Positions 49,143 through 59,468 of a stretch of DNA of 64,000 nucleotides are shown in pieces (positions within the stretch are counted from its first letter, which is position 1; the number at the start of each line of letters is the position of its first letter). A program made the position numbers and the translations under genes. Origin of the DNA: Pantoea septica. GTDB taxonomy: Bacteria > Pseudomonadota > Gammaproteobacteria > Enterobacterales > Enterobacteriaceae. The notes beneath the pieces were generated by a model. It saw nothing but the letters and a program-made list of their open reading frames with translations. It did no database searches and was not told where the DNA came from. The stretch is taken from NCBI RefSeq assembly GCF_002095575.1, contig NZ_MLJJ01000012.1, positions 57,748 through 121,747 of the forward strand. Direction: 5' to 3'.

Positions 49143-49589
49143 CTATCCGTTGCGGTCGGGACGATCGATAATATGATCTTCCCAGTCGCGCACTTCGCTT
49201 TCCCGCACTGCGATATAGCGCACTGAAATACGCTGCGCGTGCATCGCCGACTTTGATCCGCTCACCAGCGGATGCCACGCCGGCAATCCTTTTCCCTCGC
49301 CCAACAGGCGATAGGCGCAGGTGCGCGGCAGCCAGTTAAACTGCGTCAGGTTCTCGCGCGTCAGCTTAATGCAGTCCTCTTCATATTCGAAGCGGCGCTC
49401 ATAGTTGCGGCACTGACATGTTTTGATATTGAGCTGATTGCAGGCGACGTTGGTAAAGTAAATCTCATCGGTATCGGCGTCCTGCAGCTTATTCAGGCAG
49501 CACTGGCCGCAACCATCGCATAAGGATTCCCACTCGTCGTCGTTCATTTGATCGAGGCGTTTTGTCTGCCAGAAAGGAAGTTCACTCAT
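49143..49589 (-). CDS. ycgN: UPF0260 cysteine-cluster protein YcgN
   Basis: Cytosolic protein of 148 residues of the YkgJ-like zinc/iron cluster family (UPF0260). The signature is [11 protein letters not shown] near residues 24-34, followed by [17 protein letters not shown] and CIKL. ATG 49589 ([15 protein letters not shown]). Function unknown; in the conserved ycgN-ycgM-ycgL-minC group. In E. coli hlyE and umuDC separate it from dsbB; here only the repeat element C does. Confidence 0.94.
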   Translation of the reverse strand: MSELPFWQTKRLDQMNDDEWESLCDGCGQCCLNKLQDADTDEIYFTNVACNQLNIKTCQCRNYERRFEYEEDCIKLTRENLTQFNWLPRTCAYRLLGEGKGLPAWHPLVSGSKSAMHAQRISVRYIAVRESEVRDWEDHIIDRPDRNG

Positions 49590-49655
49590 GATGGCTGCGT
49601 CCGGGTTAATCACAAAACCGCACCTTATATCGGGTCAGGCGCGGCGTTGCAAGCT

Positions 49656-50315
49656 TTACAGCACGCGCGTACTGATGCCGTGGCCGGCCAGCGACACTTC
49701 CAGCGTATCGCCCGAGCGCAGCGGGCCTACCCCTTCCGGCGTGCCGGTCAGCACCACATCGCCCGCGCGCAGGGTGAAATACTGGCTCATATGGGCAATA
49801 AGCGGCAGAATTTTATGGATCATATCGGACGTTCTGCCGAGCTGACGCACCTCGCCGTTCACCACCAGCTTAAGCTCGGTATCCTGCGGATCTCCCGGAA
49901 ACTCCGCTGAGGGAATGAAGCCGGAGAGCGGACAGGAATTATCAAAGCCCTTCGATTTTTCCCACGGCTGGCCTGCCTTTTTGAATCCCGCCTGCAGATC
50001 GCGCAGCGTCAAATCCAGCGCCACGCCGTAACCGGCAATCGCTTTGGCCACGTGCTCTTCGCCCGCCTGCTTAAGCGTGGCGCCGATCAACACGGCCAGT
50101 TCGACCTCGTGATGCACGTCACCAAAGGCGGAGGGAAGAGAGAGCGGCTGACGCAGATCGCAGATAGCGGTTTCCGGTTTGATAAACACCACCGGCTCAG
50201 CTGGCGTAGCGCTGCCCATTTCCTTAATGTGTTTCGCATAGTTGCTGCCAACGCAGACCACTTTGTTAACCGGAAAATCCAACAAGGCGCCCTGCCAGTT
50301 ACGATGCTGATACAT
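49656..50315 (-). CDS. ycgM: Fumarylacetoacetate hydrolase family protein YcgM
   Basis: FAH-fold enzyme of 219 residues; family members of this type (FAHD1-like) act on oxaloacetate as decarboxylase or tautomerase. Metal-binding acidic residues are in VHHEVELAVLIG (E-x-E) and the downstream YGVALDLTLRDLQ; the C-terminal TGTPEGVGPLRSGD loop is typical. ATG 50315. It lies 66 bases upstream of ycgN in the same direction. Confidence 0.93.
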   Translation of the reverse strand: MYQHRNWQGALLDFPVNKVVCVGSNYAKHIKEMGSATPAEPVVFIKPETAICDLRQPLSLPSAFGDVHHEVELAVLIGATLKQAGEEHVAKAIAGYGVALDLTLRDLQAGFKKAGQPWEKSKGFDNSCPLSGFIPSAEFPGDPQDTELKLVVNGEVRQLGRTSDMIHKILPLIAHMSQYFTLRAGDVVLTGTPEGVGPLRSGDTLEVSLAGHGISTRVL

Positions 50316-50622
50316 GCTAATCCCCTGCTCTGGTTAATGTGTTGCCAGCCACGCCGGCACGTTGATGTTTGCGGTTCAGCGGATCTTTAGCCCGCCGTGA
50401 CGGCCATGATAAGATGCTTTAGCAAAGATTAGTGTGCGTAAATTGTCAAAAAAGCATGAATATATGCTGCCGGGGCGGTGGATTTATCGCCAGCAAGCGG
50501 GCAATAAAGAATAATGAACAGTAAAAGGCGCGGTAATCGCGCCTTTATTTTGCTGGAAATCGTTATATATAATTATGCTGAAGAATCAGGAAGCACTGAT
50601 TATATTTACAGATGAATCTGAA
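50316..50622. other. ycgL-ycgM intergenic region
   Basis: About 307 bases. It holds the hairpin at 50524-50546 that ends ycgL and, to its left, the presumed promoter region of ycgM. No ORF. Confidence 0.55.
50524..50546 (-). terminator. Terminator of ycgL (bidirectional hairpin)
   Basis: Perfect 9-bp stem AAAGGCGCG (50524-50532) and CGCGCCTTT (50538-50546), loop GTAAT; A and T runs outside either arm suit both directions. Confidence 0.85.
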
Positions 50623-50898
50623 TTAATCTTTTTTTGCCGACTCAAGATGAACTTTTAGCAAACTTTCAACCGGCGGCGGGATTTGTAAATAATAGCCCTG
50701 ATCGATAAGCGCCTGTTTAACTTTATTGATGTCGGCGTTGGCCAGACGATCGCGCCCGTCCAGGTTTAGCACCATCGCCAGCTGCGGCTTGCCGAAGCCT
50801 CGCAGCAGCTCTTCGGGCACGCGGGAGAAATCGTCCTTTTTTTCAACATAAAGATAAGTCTGGTCACGGGTCGGGCTTCGGTAGATCACACAAAACAT
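50623..50898 (-). CDS. ycgL: YcgL family protein
   Basis: Small cytosolic protein of 91 residues of the YcgL (UPF0745) family. The conserved start [24 protein letters not shown] and the middle [16 protein letters not shown] identify it. Function unknown. It is divergent from minCDE across about 150 bases, the usual enterobacterial arrangement. Confidence 0.94.
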   Translation of the reverse strand: MFCVIYRSPTRDQTYLYVEKKDDFSRVPEELLRGFGKPQLAMVLNLDGRDRLANADINKVKQALIDQGYYLQIPPPVESLLKVHLESAKKD

Positions 50899-51052
50899 AT
50901 TTTTTACTCGAATAAACCTGGATGGTGGCTTGCCTGGAAATAACAGTAACTATAACATGCTTGCAGAACTTCGAATATTCACCGGATGGACTGAAATGAT
51001 GATTTTATCGACGTTTGTTCGCCGGGCGAGAAAACAGGACTGAGTGGGACAG

Positions 51053-51757
51053 ATGTCACAAACGCCAATCGAATTCAAAGGTAGCAGTTTTACCCTGTCT
51101 GTTGTTCATCTGCACCATCCCGAACCTGAAGTGATTCGCAAGGCGCTTCAGGACAAAATCGATCAGGCGCCGGATTTCTTAAAAAACGCGCCGGTAGTAC
51201 TTAACGTGGCGGCCCTTAACGGCAACGTCAACTGGAAACAGCTGCAGCAGGCGATCGCCGCGACCGGACTGCGCATCGTTGGCGTCAGCGGCTGTAAAGA
51301 CGAGGCGCTGAAACGCATGATCGCCCGCGCCGGCCTGCCGGTACTGGCGGAAGGCAAAGAGAGCGTGCGGCGCAACGAAACGCCAGCGCCAGCGGCGCAA
51401 CCTGCCGCCCCCGCAGAACCGGTGGCGAGCAAAACGCGCATCATCACCACGCCGGTGCGTTCCGGACAGCAGATTTACGCGCGTAACGCCGATCTGATCG
51501 TTACCAACAGCGTGAGCGCCGGCGCCGAACTGGTCGCCGACGGCAACATTCATATTTACGGCATGATGCGAGGACGCGCGCTAGCGGGCGCCGGCGGCGA
51601 TCGCAACAGCCAGATTTTCTGCACCAACCTGGCAGCAGAGTTGGTCTCCATCGCCGGCGAGTACTGGATCATGGATCAAATCCCGGCGGAATTTTTTGGT
51701 AAAGCCGCGCGCCTTAGCCTCGAAGCGGGCGCGCTGACTATCCAGACACTTAATTAG
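51053..51757 (+). CDS. minC: Septum site-determining protein MinC
   Basis: Inhibitor of FtsZ polymerisation that blocks division at cell poles, 234 residues. ATG 51053 ([21 protein letters not shown]) matches the family start. The N-terminal domain contacts FtsZ; a short Ala/Pro-rich linker ([12 protein letters not shown], about 110-120) leads to the beta-helical C-terminal domain ([30 protein letters not shown]) that binds MinD. First gene of minCDE. Confidence 0.97.
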   Translation: MSQTPIEFKGSSFTLSVVHLHHPEPEVIRKALQDKIDQAPDFLKNAPVVLNVAALNGNVNWKQLQQAIAATGLRIVGVSGCKDEALKRMIARAGLPVLAEGKESVRRNETPAPAAQPAAPAEPVASKTRIITTPVRSGQQIYARNADLIVTNSVSAGAELVADGNIHIYGMMRGRALAGAGGDRNSQIFCTNLAAELVSIAGEYWIMDQIPAEFFGKAARLSLEAGALTIQTLN

Positions 51758-51790
51758 GCCCCTTTTCTTCTGTTAAGGAAATCAATATTT

Positions 51791-52603
51791 ATGGCACGCA
51801 TTATTGTAGTTACATCCGGTAAAGGGGGCGTTGGCAAGACCACGTCAAGCGCGGCCATCGCCACCGGTTTAGCGCAAAAAGGCAAAAAAACGGTCGTCAT
51901 CGATTTCGATATTGGCCTGCGTAACCTGGACCTGATCATGGGCTGCGAACGCCGCGTGGTTTACGACTTCGTTAACGTTATCCAGGGCGACGCCACGCTG
52001 AACCAGGCGCTGATCAAAGACAAGCGCACCGAGATGCTGCATATCCTGCCCGCCTCCCAGACGCGCGATAAAGACGCGCTGACCCGCGAAGGCGTGGAAA
52101 AAGTGCTCAACGATCTGGCGGCGATGGATTTCGACTTTATTGTCTGCGACTCCCCGGCAGGCATTGAGACCGGCGCGCTGATGGCGCTCTACTTTGCTGA
52201 TGAAGCGATTATCACCACCAACCCGGAAGTGTCGTCGGTGCGCGACTCCGACCGCATTCTCGGTATTATCGCCTCTAAATCTCGCCGCGCCGAAAACAGC
52301 CAGGAGCCAGTTAAAGAGCACCTGCTGCTGACCCGTTATAACCCTGGCCGCGTGAATCGTGGCGACATGCTGAGCATGGAAGACGTGCTTGAGATCCTGC
52401 GCATTCCTCTGGTGGGCGTCATCCCGGAAGACCAGTCGGTGCTGCGCGCCTCTAACCAGGGCGAACCAGTGATCCTCGACACGAATTCCGACGCCGGCAA
52501 AGCCTATGCTGATACCGTAGATCGGTTACTCGGCGAAGAACGTCCCTTCCGCTTTATCGAAGAAGAGAAGAAGGGTTTCCTGAAACGCCTGTTCGGGGGA
52601 TAA
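51791..52603 (+). CDS. minD: Septum site-determining ATPase MinD
   Basis: Membrane-associated ATPase that recruits MinC and oscillates with MinE, 270 residues. The deviant Walker A is KGGVGKTT (10-17), with the MinD/ParA switches in DFDIGLRNLD and CDSPAGIETGA. The C-terminal amphipathic membrane-targeting helix KKGFLKRLFGG is intact. ATG 51791; 3 bases separate its stop from minE. Confidence 0.98.
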   Translation: MARIIVVTSGKGGVGKTTSSAAIATGLAQKGKKTVVIDFDIGLRNLDLIMGCERRVVYDFVNVIQGDATLNQALIKDKRTEMLHILPASQTRDKDALTREGVEKVLNDLAAMDFDFIVCDSPAGIETGALMALYFADEAIITTNPEVSSVRDSDRILGIIASKSRRAENSQEPVKEHLLLTRYNPGRVNRGDMLSMEDVLEILRIPLVGVIPEDQSVLRASNQGEPVILDTNSDAGKAYADTVDRLLGEERPFRFIEEEKKGFLKRLFGG

Positions 52604-52606
52604 ACC

Positions 52607-52876
52607 ATGGCATTACTCGATTTCTTTTTATCCCGGAAGAAGAACACTGCCAACATAGCCAAGGAAAGGCTGCAGATTATCGTGGCAGAACGCAGAAGGG
52701 GCGACAGTGAGCCCCACTATCTTCCGCAGCTTAAGCGCGACATTCTGGAAGTGATTTGCAAATATGTGAAGATCGATCCAGATATGGTCACCGTCCAGCT
52801 TGACCAGAAAGGCGATGATATCTCCATTCTGGAACTGAACGTGACGCTGCCAGAAACGGAAGAAGCGGCCAAATGA
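52607..52876 (+). CDS. minE: Cell division topological specificity factor MinE
   Basis: Activates MinD ATPase and restricts MinCD to the poles, 89 residues. N-terminal membrane-binding and anti-MinCD segment ([30 protein letters not shown]) followed by the topological specificity domain. ATG 52607, immediately after minD. Confidence 0.97.
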   Translation: MALLDFFLSRKKNTANIAKERLQIIVAERRRGDSEPHYLPQLKRDILEVICKYVKIDPDMVTVQLDQKGDDISILELNVTLPETEEAAK

Positions 52877-52894
52877 CGGTGTCGGTTTCCTGAT

Positions 52895-52924
52895 ATTCCC
52901 CTGCTGCTCAGCAGGGGAATGTTT
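52895..52924. terminator. Hairpin between minE and rnd
   Basis: Perfect 11-bp stem ATTCCCCTGCT (52895-52905) and AGCAGGGGAAT (52910-52920), then GTTT. It separates convergent minE and rnd. Confidence 0.8.
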
Positions 52925-52928
52925 CCTG

Positions 52929-54050
52929 TCAGTACTGCGCCAGAATCGCCTCAATGCGGGTTTTAAACAGATCGCCGCGCCAGCCTGCCAGCAGCTCCGG
53001 CACGCGCGTTTGCGGCTTGAGTCCCCAGTACTGGCTCAATACCTGATTAATCTGACGGCGCGACGCCAGCAGCTCCTGGCTGAAACCGGTCTCCTCGCTC
53101 ACGTCCTGCACCAGCGCCTTGATCGCCTTGAATACGTTCTTGTAGTGCGGATGATCCACCAGGTTGCCCAGCGGCGGCGGCAGCGCCTCTTCAGGCAGCG
53201 CCTGCGCGTCGGCCACCAGCGCCACCAGGGTTTTGCCGTGAAAGCGGATTTCATGGCCTGACAGGCCAAGGTGATCCAGCTCGCCCATGGAGCCCGGCAT
53301 AAAGCGCGCCACTTTCCACAGATTCTCTTCGCGCACCACGAAGTTGACCGCCATATCTTTTTCGCGCGCCACATTCAGACGCCATGCCGCCAGCAGCTGC
53401 AGCGCCGCCAGCTGGCGGGGACGCAGCTGCCAGGCGTTGGTGATATCGCGCCAGGCCTCCTGCGGCTGCAGGACGTCGAGACGTCGCTGGCAGAGCTGGT
53501 CGCATTCGCTGAGCGCCGCGGCCATATTGCCCGCCGCCTCGGTCAGGGTCATCAGCTGCTGCGCGATCGGCAGCAGATAGTGCACGTCCGCCGCAGCGTA
53601 GTCGCACTGACGCTGTGTCAGCGGGCGCGCCAGCCAGTCGGTGCGCGATTCGCTCTTATCCAGCGTGACCTGGGTGAAATGCGCCACCATCGCGGCAAAA
53701 CCCCAGGAGAGCGGCTGACCGCTGAAGGCCGCCAGAATCTGCGTATCGATCATCGGCTGCGGCAGCACGCCGAAACGGTGCAGGAAGACTTCGAGATCTT
53801 CGCCGCCCGCGTGCAGAAACTTTTTTACCTGCGTGTCGCTCAGCAGCGCAATGAACGGCGTCCAGTCGCTGATGGTCAGCGGATCGATCAGCACCAGCTG
53901 TTCGCCATCGAACAGCTGAATCAGGCCCAGCTGTGGATAATAGGTGCGGGTGCGGACGAATTCGGTGTCGAGCGCGACGGCCGCATGCTGGCGGGCCTTC
54001 TGGCAAACAACGGCCAGCTGCTCATTTTGGTCGATCAGGGAATAATTCAA
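52929..54050 (-). CDS. rnd: Ribonuclease D
   Basis: 3'-5' exoribonuclease that trims tRNA precursors, 373 residues. The DEDD catalytic residues are in ALDTEFVRTRTYY (D28, E30), HAGGEDLEVF and YAAADVHYLLP; two HRDC domains follow. It starts with TTG 54050, the same unusual codon as E. coli rnd, where a U-rich tract upstream is required for translation. Here the upstream bases read AAAACGAGAT: a GAG motif but no U tract. Confidence 0.95.
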   Translation of the reverse strand: MNYSLIDQNEQLAVVCQKARQHAAVALDTEFVRTRTYYPQLGLIQLFDGEQLVLIDPLTISDWTPFIALLSDTQVKKFLHAGGEDLEVFLHRFGVLPQPMIDTQILAAFSGQPLSWGFAAMVAHFTQVTLDKSESRTDWLARPLTQRQCDYAAADVHYLLPIAQQLMTLTEAAGNMAAALSECDQLCQRRLDVLQPQEAWRDITNAWQLRPRQLAALQLLAAWRLNVAREKDMAVNFVVREENLWKVARFMPGSMGELDHLGLSGHEIRFHGKTLVALVADAQALPEEALPPPLGNLVDHPHYKNVFKAIKALVQDVSEETGFSQELLASRRQINQVLSQYWGLKPQTRVPELLAGWRGDLFKTRIEAILAQY

Positions 54051-54101
54051 ATCTCGTTTTCACCGCGACAGACTGCGCGCGGCGCTCCATCTCATCATCA
54101 A

Positions 54102-54127
54102 TAAAAACGCCGGGCTTCGCCGGCGTT
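54102..54127 (-). terminator. Rho-independent terminator of fadD
   Basis: Read leftward, AACGCCGG-CGAAGC-CCGGCGTT followed by TTTATT. It lies just after the fadD stop. Confidence 0.85.
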
Positions 54128-54149
54128 CAACCAGAAATCTTGCCTGACG

Positions 54150-55826
54150 TCAGCTTGCGCTGGGTCGGGCCTCATCACGCAGTTCGCGACGCAGGATTTT
54201 CCCGACGTTGCTTTTCGGCAACTCGTCACGGAACTCAATAATTTTCGGGACCTTATAGCCCGTCAGCTGACGCCGACAGTGGTCGAGCAGCTCTTCTTTG
54301 GTCAGCGACGCCTCTTTCTTCACGATGCAGACTTTCACTGCTTCGCCCGAGAGATCGCTCGGCACGCCAATCGCCGCCGCTTCCCGCACTTTGGGATGTT
54401 GCATCAGGACATCTTCAATCTCATTGGGATAAACGTTAAAACCTGAGACGAGGATCATATCTTTTTTGCGGTCCACGATGCGGATAAAGCCTTGCGGGTC
54501 AACGGTAACAATATCGCCGCTGAGGAGCCAGCCATTTTTCAGCACCTCTTCCGTGGCGTCTGGCCGCTGCCAGTAGCCCGCCATCACCTGCGGGCCGCGG
54601 ATCCAGAGCTCGCCCGGCGCGCCAGGTTCGACATCGTTGCCCTGATCGTCTACTACGCGCACGTCGGTCGAAGGCACCGGCAGGCCGATGCTGCCGGTAT
54701 GTTCGGTAATGTCATAGGGATTAACCGACACCAGCGGCGAACACTCCGTCAGGCCGTATCCTTCCAGCAAATAGTGGCCGGTGAGCTTTTCCCAGCGCTC
54801 CGCCACCGCTTTCTGCACCGCCATGCCGCCGCCCGCCGAAAGGCGCAGCGTGGAAAAGTCGAGTTTATTAAACTGCGCATCGTTCAGCAGCGCGTTAAAC
54901 AGCGTGTTGACGCCGGTAATCGCCGTGAAGGGAAATTTCGACAGCGATTTTACGAAGCCGGGTATATCGCGCGGGTTGGTAATTAGCAGGTTCTGACCAC
55001 CCAGTTCGAGAAACAGCAGGCAGTTCACCGTTAGCGCGAAAATATGGTAGAGCGGCAGCGCGGTCACCACATTCTCTTTGCCGTCGCGCAGCAGTTTGCC
55101 GTAGGTCGCCTTGGTTTGCTCAAGGTTAGCCTGCATATTACGGTGGGTCAGCATTGCCCCTTTGGCGATGCCGGTGGTGCCGCCGGTGTACTGCAAAAAC
55201 GCCAGGTCGTCGTTGGCGACGCTGGGACGCTGATAGGGCAGCGCTTCACCCTGCTGCAGCGCATGACGAAAGCTCACCGCACCAGGCAGATGGTATTTCG
55301 GCACCATCTTTTTGATATATTTCACGACGAAGTTTACCAGCGTAGCCTTTACCGGCCTGAGCTGGTCGCCGAGGCGCGTCAGGATAACGTGCTTCACCGC
55401 CGTCTCCGCCACCACCTTCTCCAGCGTATGCGCGAAGTTCGAGACAATCACAATGGCGCTGGCGCCGCTGTCGTTGAGCTGGTGCTTAAGCTCGCGCGGC
55501 GTATAGAGCGGATTGACGTTGACCACCACCATGCCGGCGCGCAGCACGCCGAACAGCGCTACCGGATACTGCAGCAGGTTCGGCATCATCAGCGCGACGC
55601 GATCGCCTTTTTTCAGGCCCAGTCCGGACTGCAGGTAAGCGGCGAACGCGCGGCTCTTTTGTTCCAGCTGCCGATAGCTCAGCGGCTGCCCCATATTGAT
55701 AAAGGCAGTTTGATCGGCGTAACGCTGTGTAGCCTGTTCAACTAAATCGACCAAAGAGGTATAACGATCCGCGTTAATTTCGGCGGGCACATCTGCCGGA
55801 TAGCGTTTCAGCCAGACCTTATTCAA
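54150..55826 (-). CDS. fadD: Long-chain fatty acid-CoA ligase FadD
   Basis: Activates exogenous fatty acids to acyl-CoA, coupling uptake to beta-oxidation. TTG 55826 ([14 protein letters not shown], first codon read as Met) has GAGGTG 5 bases before and corresponds to the E. coli TTG start; 558 residues. An upstream ATG at 55859 would add 11 residues and is a possible alternative. ATP/AMP motif [24 protein letters not shown] and the FACS motif [16 protein letters not shown] to [18 protein letters not shown] are complete. A FadR-type operator lies upstream. Confidence 0.95.
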   Translation of the reverse strand: MNKVWLKRYPADVPAEINADRYTSLVDLVEQATQRYADQTAFINMGQPLSYRQLEQKSRAFAAYLQSGLGLKKGDRVALMMPNLLQYPVALFGVLRAGMVVVNVNPLYTPRELKHQLNDSGASAIVIVSNFAHTLEKVVAETAVKHVILTRLGDQLRPVKATLVNFVVKYIKKMVPKYHLPGAVSFRHALQQGEALPYQRPSVANDDLAFLQYTGGTTGIAKGAMLTHRNMQANLEQTKATYGKLLRDGKENVVTALPLYHIFALTVNCLLFLELGGQNLLITNPRDIPGFVKSLSKFPFTAITGVNTLFNALLNDAQFNKLDFSTLRLSAGGGMAVQKAVAERWEKLTGHYLLEGYGLTECSPLVSVNPYDITEHTGSIGLPVPSTDVRVVDDQGNDVEPGAPGELWIRGPQVMAGYWQRPDATEEVLKNGWLLSGDIVTVDPQGFIRIVDRKKDMILVSGFNVYPNEIEDVLMQHPKVREAAAIGVPSDLSGEAVKVCIVKKEASLTKEELLDHCRRQLTGYKVPKIIEFRDELPKSNVGKILRRELRDEARPSAS

Positions 55827-55894
55827 GGGTTCACCTCGATTTATATGTTGTTGTTCCATTGCATCCCCGCCACCCAGCCAATTAACAATATTTT

Positions 55895-55911
55895 AACTCA
55901 TTGTACCAGTT
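55895..55911 (-). promoter_or_regulatory. FadR operator upstream of fadD
   Basis: Read leftward, AACTGGTACAATGAGTT. Its left half AACTGGTAC matches the FadR consensus AACTGGTACGACCAGTT perfectly, and 13 of 17 positions agree overall. It lies 69 bases before the TTG start of fadD. FadR control of fadD is established in E. coli. Confidence 0.75.
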
Positions 55912-55978
55912 TGCCGGATTCGGCCTGCTGAGGTTGCGAAGCGCATCACTAATTTTCATCCCGCTTTTCAGCGGCAAT

Positions 55979-56010
55979 AAAAAGCCCGGTCGCGACAGGC
56001 GCGGCCGGGC
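55979..56010 (-). terminator. Rho-independent terminator of yeaY
   Basis: Read leftward, GCCCGG stem with CCGGGC (55984-55989 and 56005-56010) extended by CGCG pairs, then TTTTTATT. Confidence 0.82.
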
Positions 56011-56031
56011 CTGAAATTTTGCGTAAAACGC

Positions 56032-56622
56032 TTATTCGGTCAGAATGGTTTCTACCTGCGCGGGCCCGCTGTTCATACCCCAGTAAGGGTTGGGTCCCCA
56101 GTAGCCGGGATGACGACGCGACGGGCCGTACCAGATCCAGGGATCGATCGGCTGCGGCGGCGTGTTGATCTGCTGCGTCAGATGCCAGCGCTGATAGCCG
56201 CGCACATCGACCACCACAAAATTGTAGCTGGCGGCGCCGATGGTGCCCTTCTCCGTTCCCTTGATATTGCCCAGCACGGTAACGTACTGGTTGTTCACGT
56301 CGGTGGGATCGACGAAGTTATTGATATCGGCATAAATACGCCCGACGGAAGCGGCGCCTAAACGCGGCCGCGCGCTGTCGTCCAGCGGCTGCGTGGCGAT
56401 CTCCAGCCGGGTTTTGCCGTTAAGGTTGGTGACCTTAACCACTTTGCCGCCGAAGCGGGACTCCTGACCGACATAGAGCGACGGATCGTTCATCACGCGA
56501 ACCAAATCCTGCTGGGGAAGCTCGGCGCTTCCTTTAATCGCATCCGGCACCGTGACGCACCCGCTGAGCAGCAGCGCGCAGGCTAACAAAACACCGGACA
56601 TTCCTTTATGACATACTGACAT
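56032..56622 (-). CDS. yeaY: Slp-family outer membrane lipoprotein YeaY
   Basis: Lipoprotein of 196 residues of the Slp/YeaY family. The signal peptide ends with the lipobox LLSGC, and the residue after Cys is Val, not Asp, so transport to the outer membrane is expected. AGGAG lies 7 bases before ATG 56622 and too close to the ATG at 56628, which decides the start. The C-terminus is Pro/Trp-rich ([25 protein letters not shown]). Function unknown; Slp relatives respond to starvation or acid. Confidence 0.93.
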   Translation of the reverse strand: MSVCHKGMSGVLLACALLLSGCVTVPDAIKGSAELPQQDLVRVMNDPSLYVGQESRFGGKVVKVTNLNGKTRLEIATQPLDDSARPRLGAASVGRIYADINNFVDPTDVNNQYVTVLGNIKGTEKGTIGAASYNFVVVDVRGYQRWHLTQQINTPPQPIDPWIWYGPSRRHPGYWGPNPYWGMNSGPAQVETILTE

Positions 56623-56685
56623 AGGCATTCTCCTAAAAGATGTTTGTTAGACTGGCGCTGTCGCAATAAGTTGCGCCGGAGATTC

Positions 56686-57384
56686 TCAGCGACCCGGCAA
56701 TTTTTTCCACGCCACTTCGTTACGCAAATAGGTCGGTTCGGCGTGCTCAGGCTGAACGGTTGCGCCGCGCTGCCACGCCTGCTCCGCCAGCGGCAGCATA
56801 TCTTCCGCAGCGGGCAGTTCGACGCCGCTCTCTCTGAGGGTTAAGGCGTGGCCCTGCTGCAGCTGCGGCCAGGCCTGCCAGCCGGTGCCGGCGATAAACC
56901 ACTCGCCTTCCAGCGCCTGCATGCGCGCCAGCGCCGCATCCGGCGGCAGCACGCTTTCGCTTGCTTCACCCTGCCAGACGCCCTGTGCGTCGCGCTGATA
57001 TTCGGCCCAGTAAACCTCGCCCATGCGCGCGTCGATCGCCGCCAGCACGCGCGTCGCGCCCTGCTGGCGATACGCGCCCTGCGCCAGCGTCGCCAGCGTC
57101 GAGATGCCGATCATCGGCAGCATGGCGCCGAACGCGAGGCCCTGCGCGATACCGATGCCGATACGCACGCCGGTGAAGCTGCCGGGACCGCGGCCAAACG
57201 CCAGCGCGTCGAGCGCCGTCAGCTCCAGCTGCTGCGACTGCAGCAGCTCTTCGATCAGCGGTAGAATACGCTGGGTATGGTCGCGCGGCGCGATTTCAAA
57301 ACGGGCATCGATCTGCTGCTGATTAAGCAGCGCGGCTGAACAGGCTTCTGTCGCAGTGTCCAGCGCCAGGATTCGGGAAGACAT
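56686..57384 (-). CDS. tsaB: tRNA threonylcarbamoyladenosine biosynthesis protein TsaB
   Basis: Partner of TsaD and TsaE in making the universal t6A37 tRNA modification, essential in E. coli. The 232 residues show the ASKHA-fold [15 protein letters not shown] and the [22 protein letters not shown] motif. ATG 57384. It lies 53 bases after yoaA in the same direction. Confidence 0.96.
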   Translation of the reverse strand: MSSRILALDTATEACSAALLNQQQIDARFEIAPRDHTQRILPLIEELLQSQQLELTALDALAFGRGPGSFTGVRIGIGIAQGLAFGAMLPMIGISTLATLAQGAYRQQGATRVLAAIDARMGEVYWAEYQRDAQGVWQGEASESVLPPDAALARMQALEGEWFIAGTGWQAWPQLQQGHALTLRESGVELPAAEDMLPLAEQAWQRGATVQPEHAEPTYLRNEVAWKKLPGR

Positions 57385-57437
57385 AACAACCTCGGGTCAT
57401 TCAAAACGGCGCGCATGTTAGCACAGCCAAAGGAAAA

Positions 57438-59345
57438 TTACTGTTTCGCTTGCTGCGTGAAGGCGATAGCGCGCGCCAGATCGCGCGTGCGCGGCGTCGG
57501 CGGCAGGCTGTTGAGAAACAGCGCGCCGTAGGGACGCGACACCAGCCGCTGATCGCAAATCACCAGCACGCCGCGATCGTCCGTGTCGCGGATCAGACGC
57601 CCTACGCCCTGCTTCAGGGTAATCACCGCGTCCGGCAGCTGCACGTCGCTGAAGGGATCGCCGCCGCGCAGGCGACAATCTTCCATACGCGCCTTCAGCA
57701 GCGGATCTTCCGGCGAGGTAAAGGGCAGCTTGTCGATAATCACCAGCGACAGCGCATCGCCGCGCACGTCGACGCCCTCCCAGAAGCTGCTGGTCGCCAC
57801 CAGCAGCGCATTGCCCGCTTCGATAAACTGTCGCAGCAGCTGGCCTTTGCTGGTTTCGCCCTGCACCAGCACCGGCAGCGTCATGCTGGCGCGAAACTCC
57901 GCCGCCAGTTCGCGCATCATCAGGTGCGAGGTACAGAGAAAGAAGCAGCGCCCTTTATTGGCGTCGATCAGCGGCTTCATCATGCGCGCCAGCTGACGCG
58001 CGCCGCCGGGGCGGTTCGGCTCCGGCAGATTGCGCGGCACGCAGAGCAGCGCCTGACGGCTGAAGTCGAACGGGCTGTTGAGGATCAGGGTCTTTGCGCT
58101 GCTGACGCCCAGACGATCGGCGAAATGGTGCATCTCTTCATTGACCGCCAGCGTCGCGGAGGTGAATATCCACGCCGCTTTGCGCGCGTCCATCACTTCG
58201 CGGAAGCGTTCCGAGACCGAGAGCGGCGTTAAGGCAAGGGTAAAATGGCGCGAGGTGCACTCGTACCAGTAGCTGTAGCCGGGCTCGCTGATGGCGCGCA
58301 GCCGCTTGAGGCGTCCCCGGTAGAGCGCGGCGCGCTCGAAGGCCGCGTCCAGCAGCGCCGAACGTCCCAGCGACATTTTTATGACGTCGTAGCAAAGCTC
58401 GAGCGCGTCGTCGAGCAGCGTAAACATGCGCTGTACGTTGTTGTCGGCGAAGAGTTCGCGCAGATTGCCGCGGTAGCCCGGATCGCCCAGCGTCAGGCGG
58501 AAATCCTGCGCGCACTGCGCGAGGCGGTCCGCCGATTTTTGCAGCTGCTGCACGTCGCGCACTTCGGTGCGGTAGGCAATATTGATGTCCTTCGCCAGGT
58601 CGAGCAGCTGGCGGCTGGAGAGCTGCTGGCCGAAGTACTGGCTGGCGATATCGGGGATTTGGTGCGCCTCATCGAAGATCATCACGTCCGCTTCCGGGAT
58701 CAGCTCCGCGAAGCCGCTCTCTTTGACGACCAGATCGGCGAGAAACAGATGGTGGTTAACCACCACCACGTCGGCGTCCATCGCGCGCTTGCGCGCTTTG
58801 ACCACAAAGCAATCTTTGTAGAGCGGGCAGTCGCTGCCGAGGCAGTTGTCGTTGGTGCTGGTCACCAGCGGCCAGATGGGGCTGTCTTCGGTGACGCCGC
58901 CGCAGCTGCTGATATCGCCGTCAACGGTTTGCGACGACCAGCCGCGCAGCGTGACCAGATCGCCCAGCGCCTGGGCGTTTAGATCGCCGCCCGCCATCGA
59001 CTGCTGCTCCAGCCGCTCCAGACAGAGGTAGTTGGAGCGTCCTTTCAGCAGGGCGGTTTTGCCGGTGAAATTTAATGCCTTCGCGATGGTCGGCAGATCG
59101 CGGCCGTAAAGCTGATCCTGCAGCGCCTTCGAGCCGGTTGAGACAATCACTTTTTTTCCGGCGCGCAGCGCAGGCGCCAGATAGGCGTAGGTTTTCCCCG
59201 TGCCCGTTCCCGCCTCTACCACCAGTTCGCCGCCGGCCTTCACGGCCTCTTCTACTGCCTGCGCCATTTCACGCTGCGCCTCGCGCGGCTTAAAGCCGGC
59301 AATCGCCTGCGCCAGCGCGCCATCTACTGCAAAATCGTCCGCCAC
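57438..59345 (-). CDS. yoaA: DinG/XPD-family DNA helicase YoaA
   Basis: Iron-sulfur helicase that, with the HolC subunit, helps repair stalled forks. The 635 residues begin at GTG 59345 (translated MADDFAVDGALAQAIAG). Walker A EAGTGTGKTYAYL, Fe-S cysteines in RSNYLCLERL and DNCLGSDCPLYKDCF, DEAH box MIFDEAHQIPD and C-terminal motifs GVGRLIRDTDDRG. Position between tsaB and yoaB is conserved. Confidence 0.95.
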   Translation of the reverse strand: MADDFAVDGALAQAIAGFKPREAQREMAQAVEEAVKAGGELVVEAGTGTGKTYAYLAPALRAGKKVIVSTGSKALQDQLYGRDLPTIAKALNFTGKTALLKGRSNYLCLERLEQQSMAGGDLNAQALGDLVTLRGWSSQTVDGDISSCGGVTEDSPIWPLVTSTNDNCLGSDCPLYKDCFVVKARKRAMDADVVVVNHHLFLADLVVKESGFAELIPEADVMIFDEAHQIPDIASQYFGQQLSSRQLLDLAKDINIAYRTEVRDVQQLQKSADRLAQCAQDFRLTLGDPGYRGNLRELFADNNVQRMFTLLDDALELCYDVIKMSLGRSALLDAAFERAALYRGRLKRLRAISEPGYSYWYECTSRHFTLALTPLSVSERFREVMDARKAAWIFTSATLAVNEEMHHFADRLGVSSAKTLILNSPFDFSRQALLCVPRNLPEPNRPGGARQLARMMKPLIDANKGRCFFLCTSHLMMRELAAEFRASMTLPVLVQGETSKGQLLRQFIEAGNALLVATSSFWEGVDVRGDALSLVIIDKLPFTSPEDPLLKARMEDCRLRGGDPFSDVQLPDAVITLKQGVGRLIRDTDDRGVLVICDQRLVSRPYGALFLNSLPPTPRTRDLARAIAFTQQAKQ

Positions 59346-59468
59346 ACTTCCTCACCCGTTTCGGCAAAAACACTGTAATTATGTCAGTATTCCGCCGGCC
59401 GCTCCACAACTGATGACAGCGCCCCCTGGACTATGCCAGGCTATCAACTGGAAAAGTAAGGAGAAACA

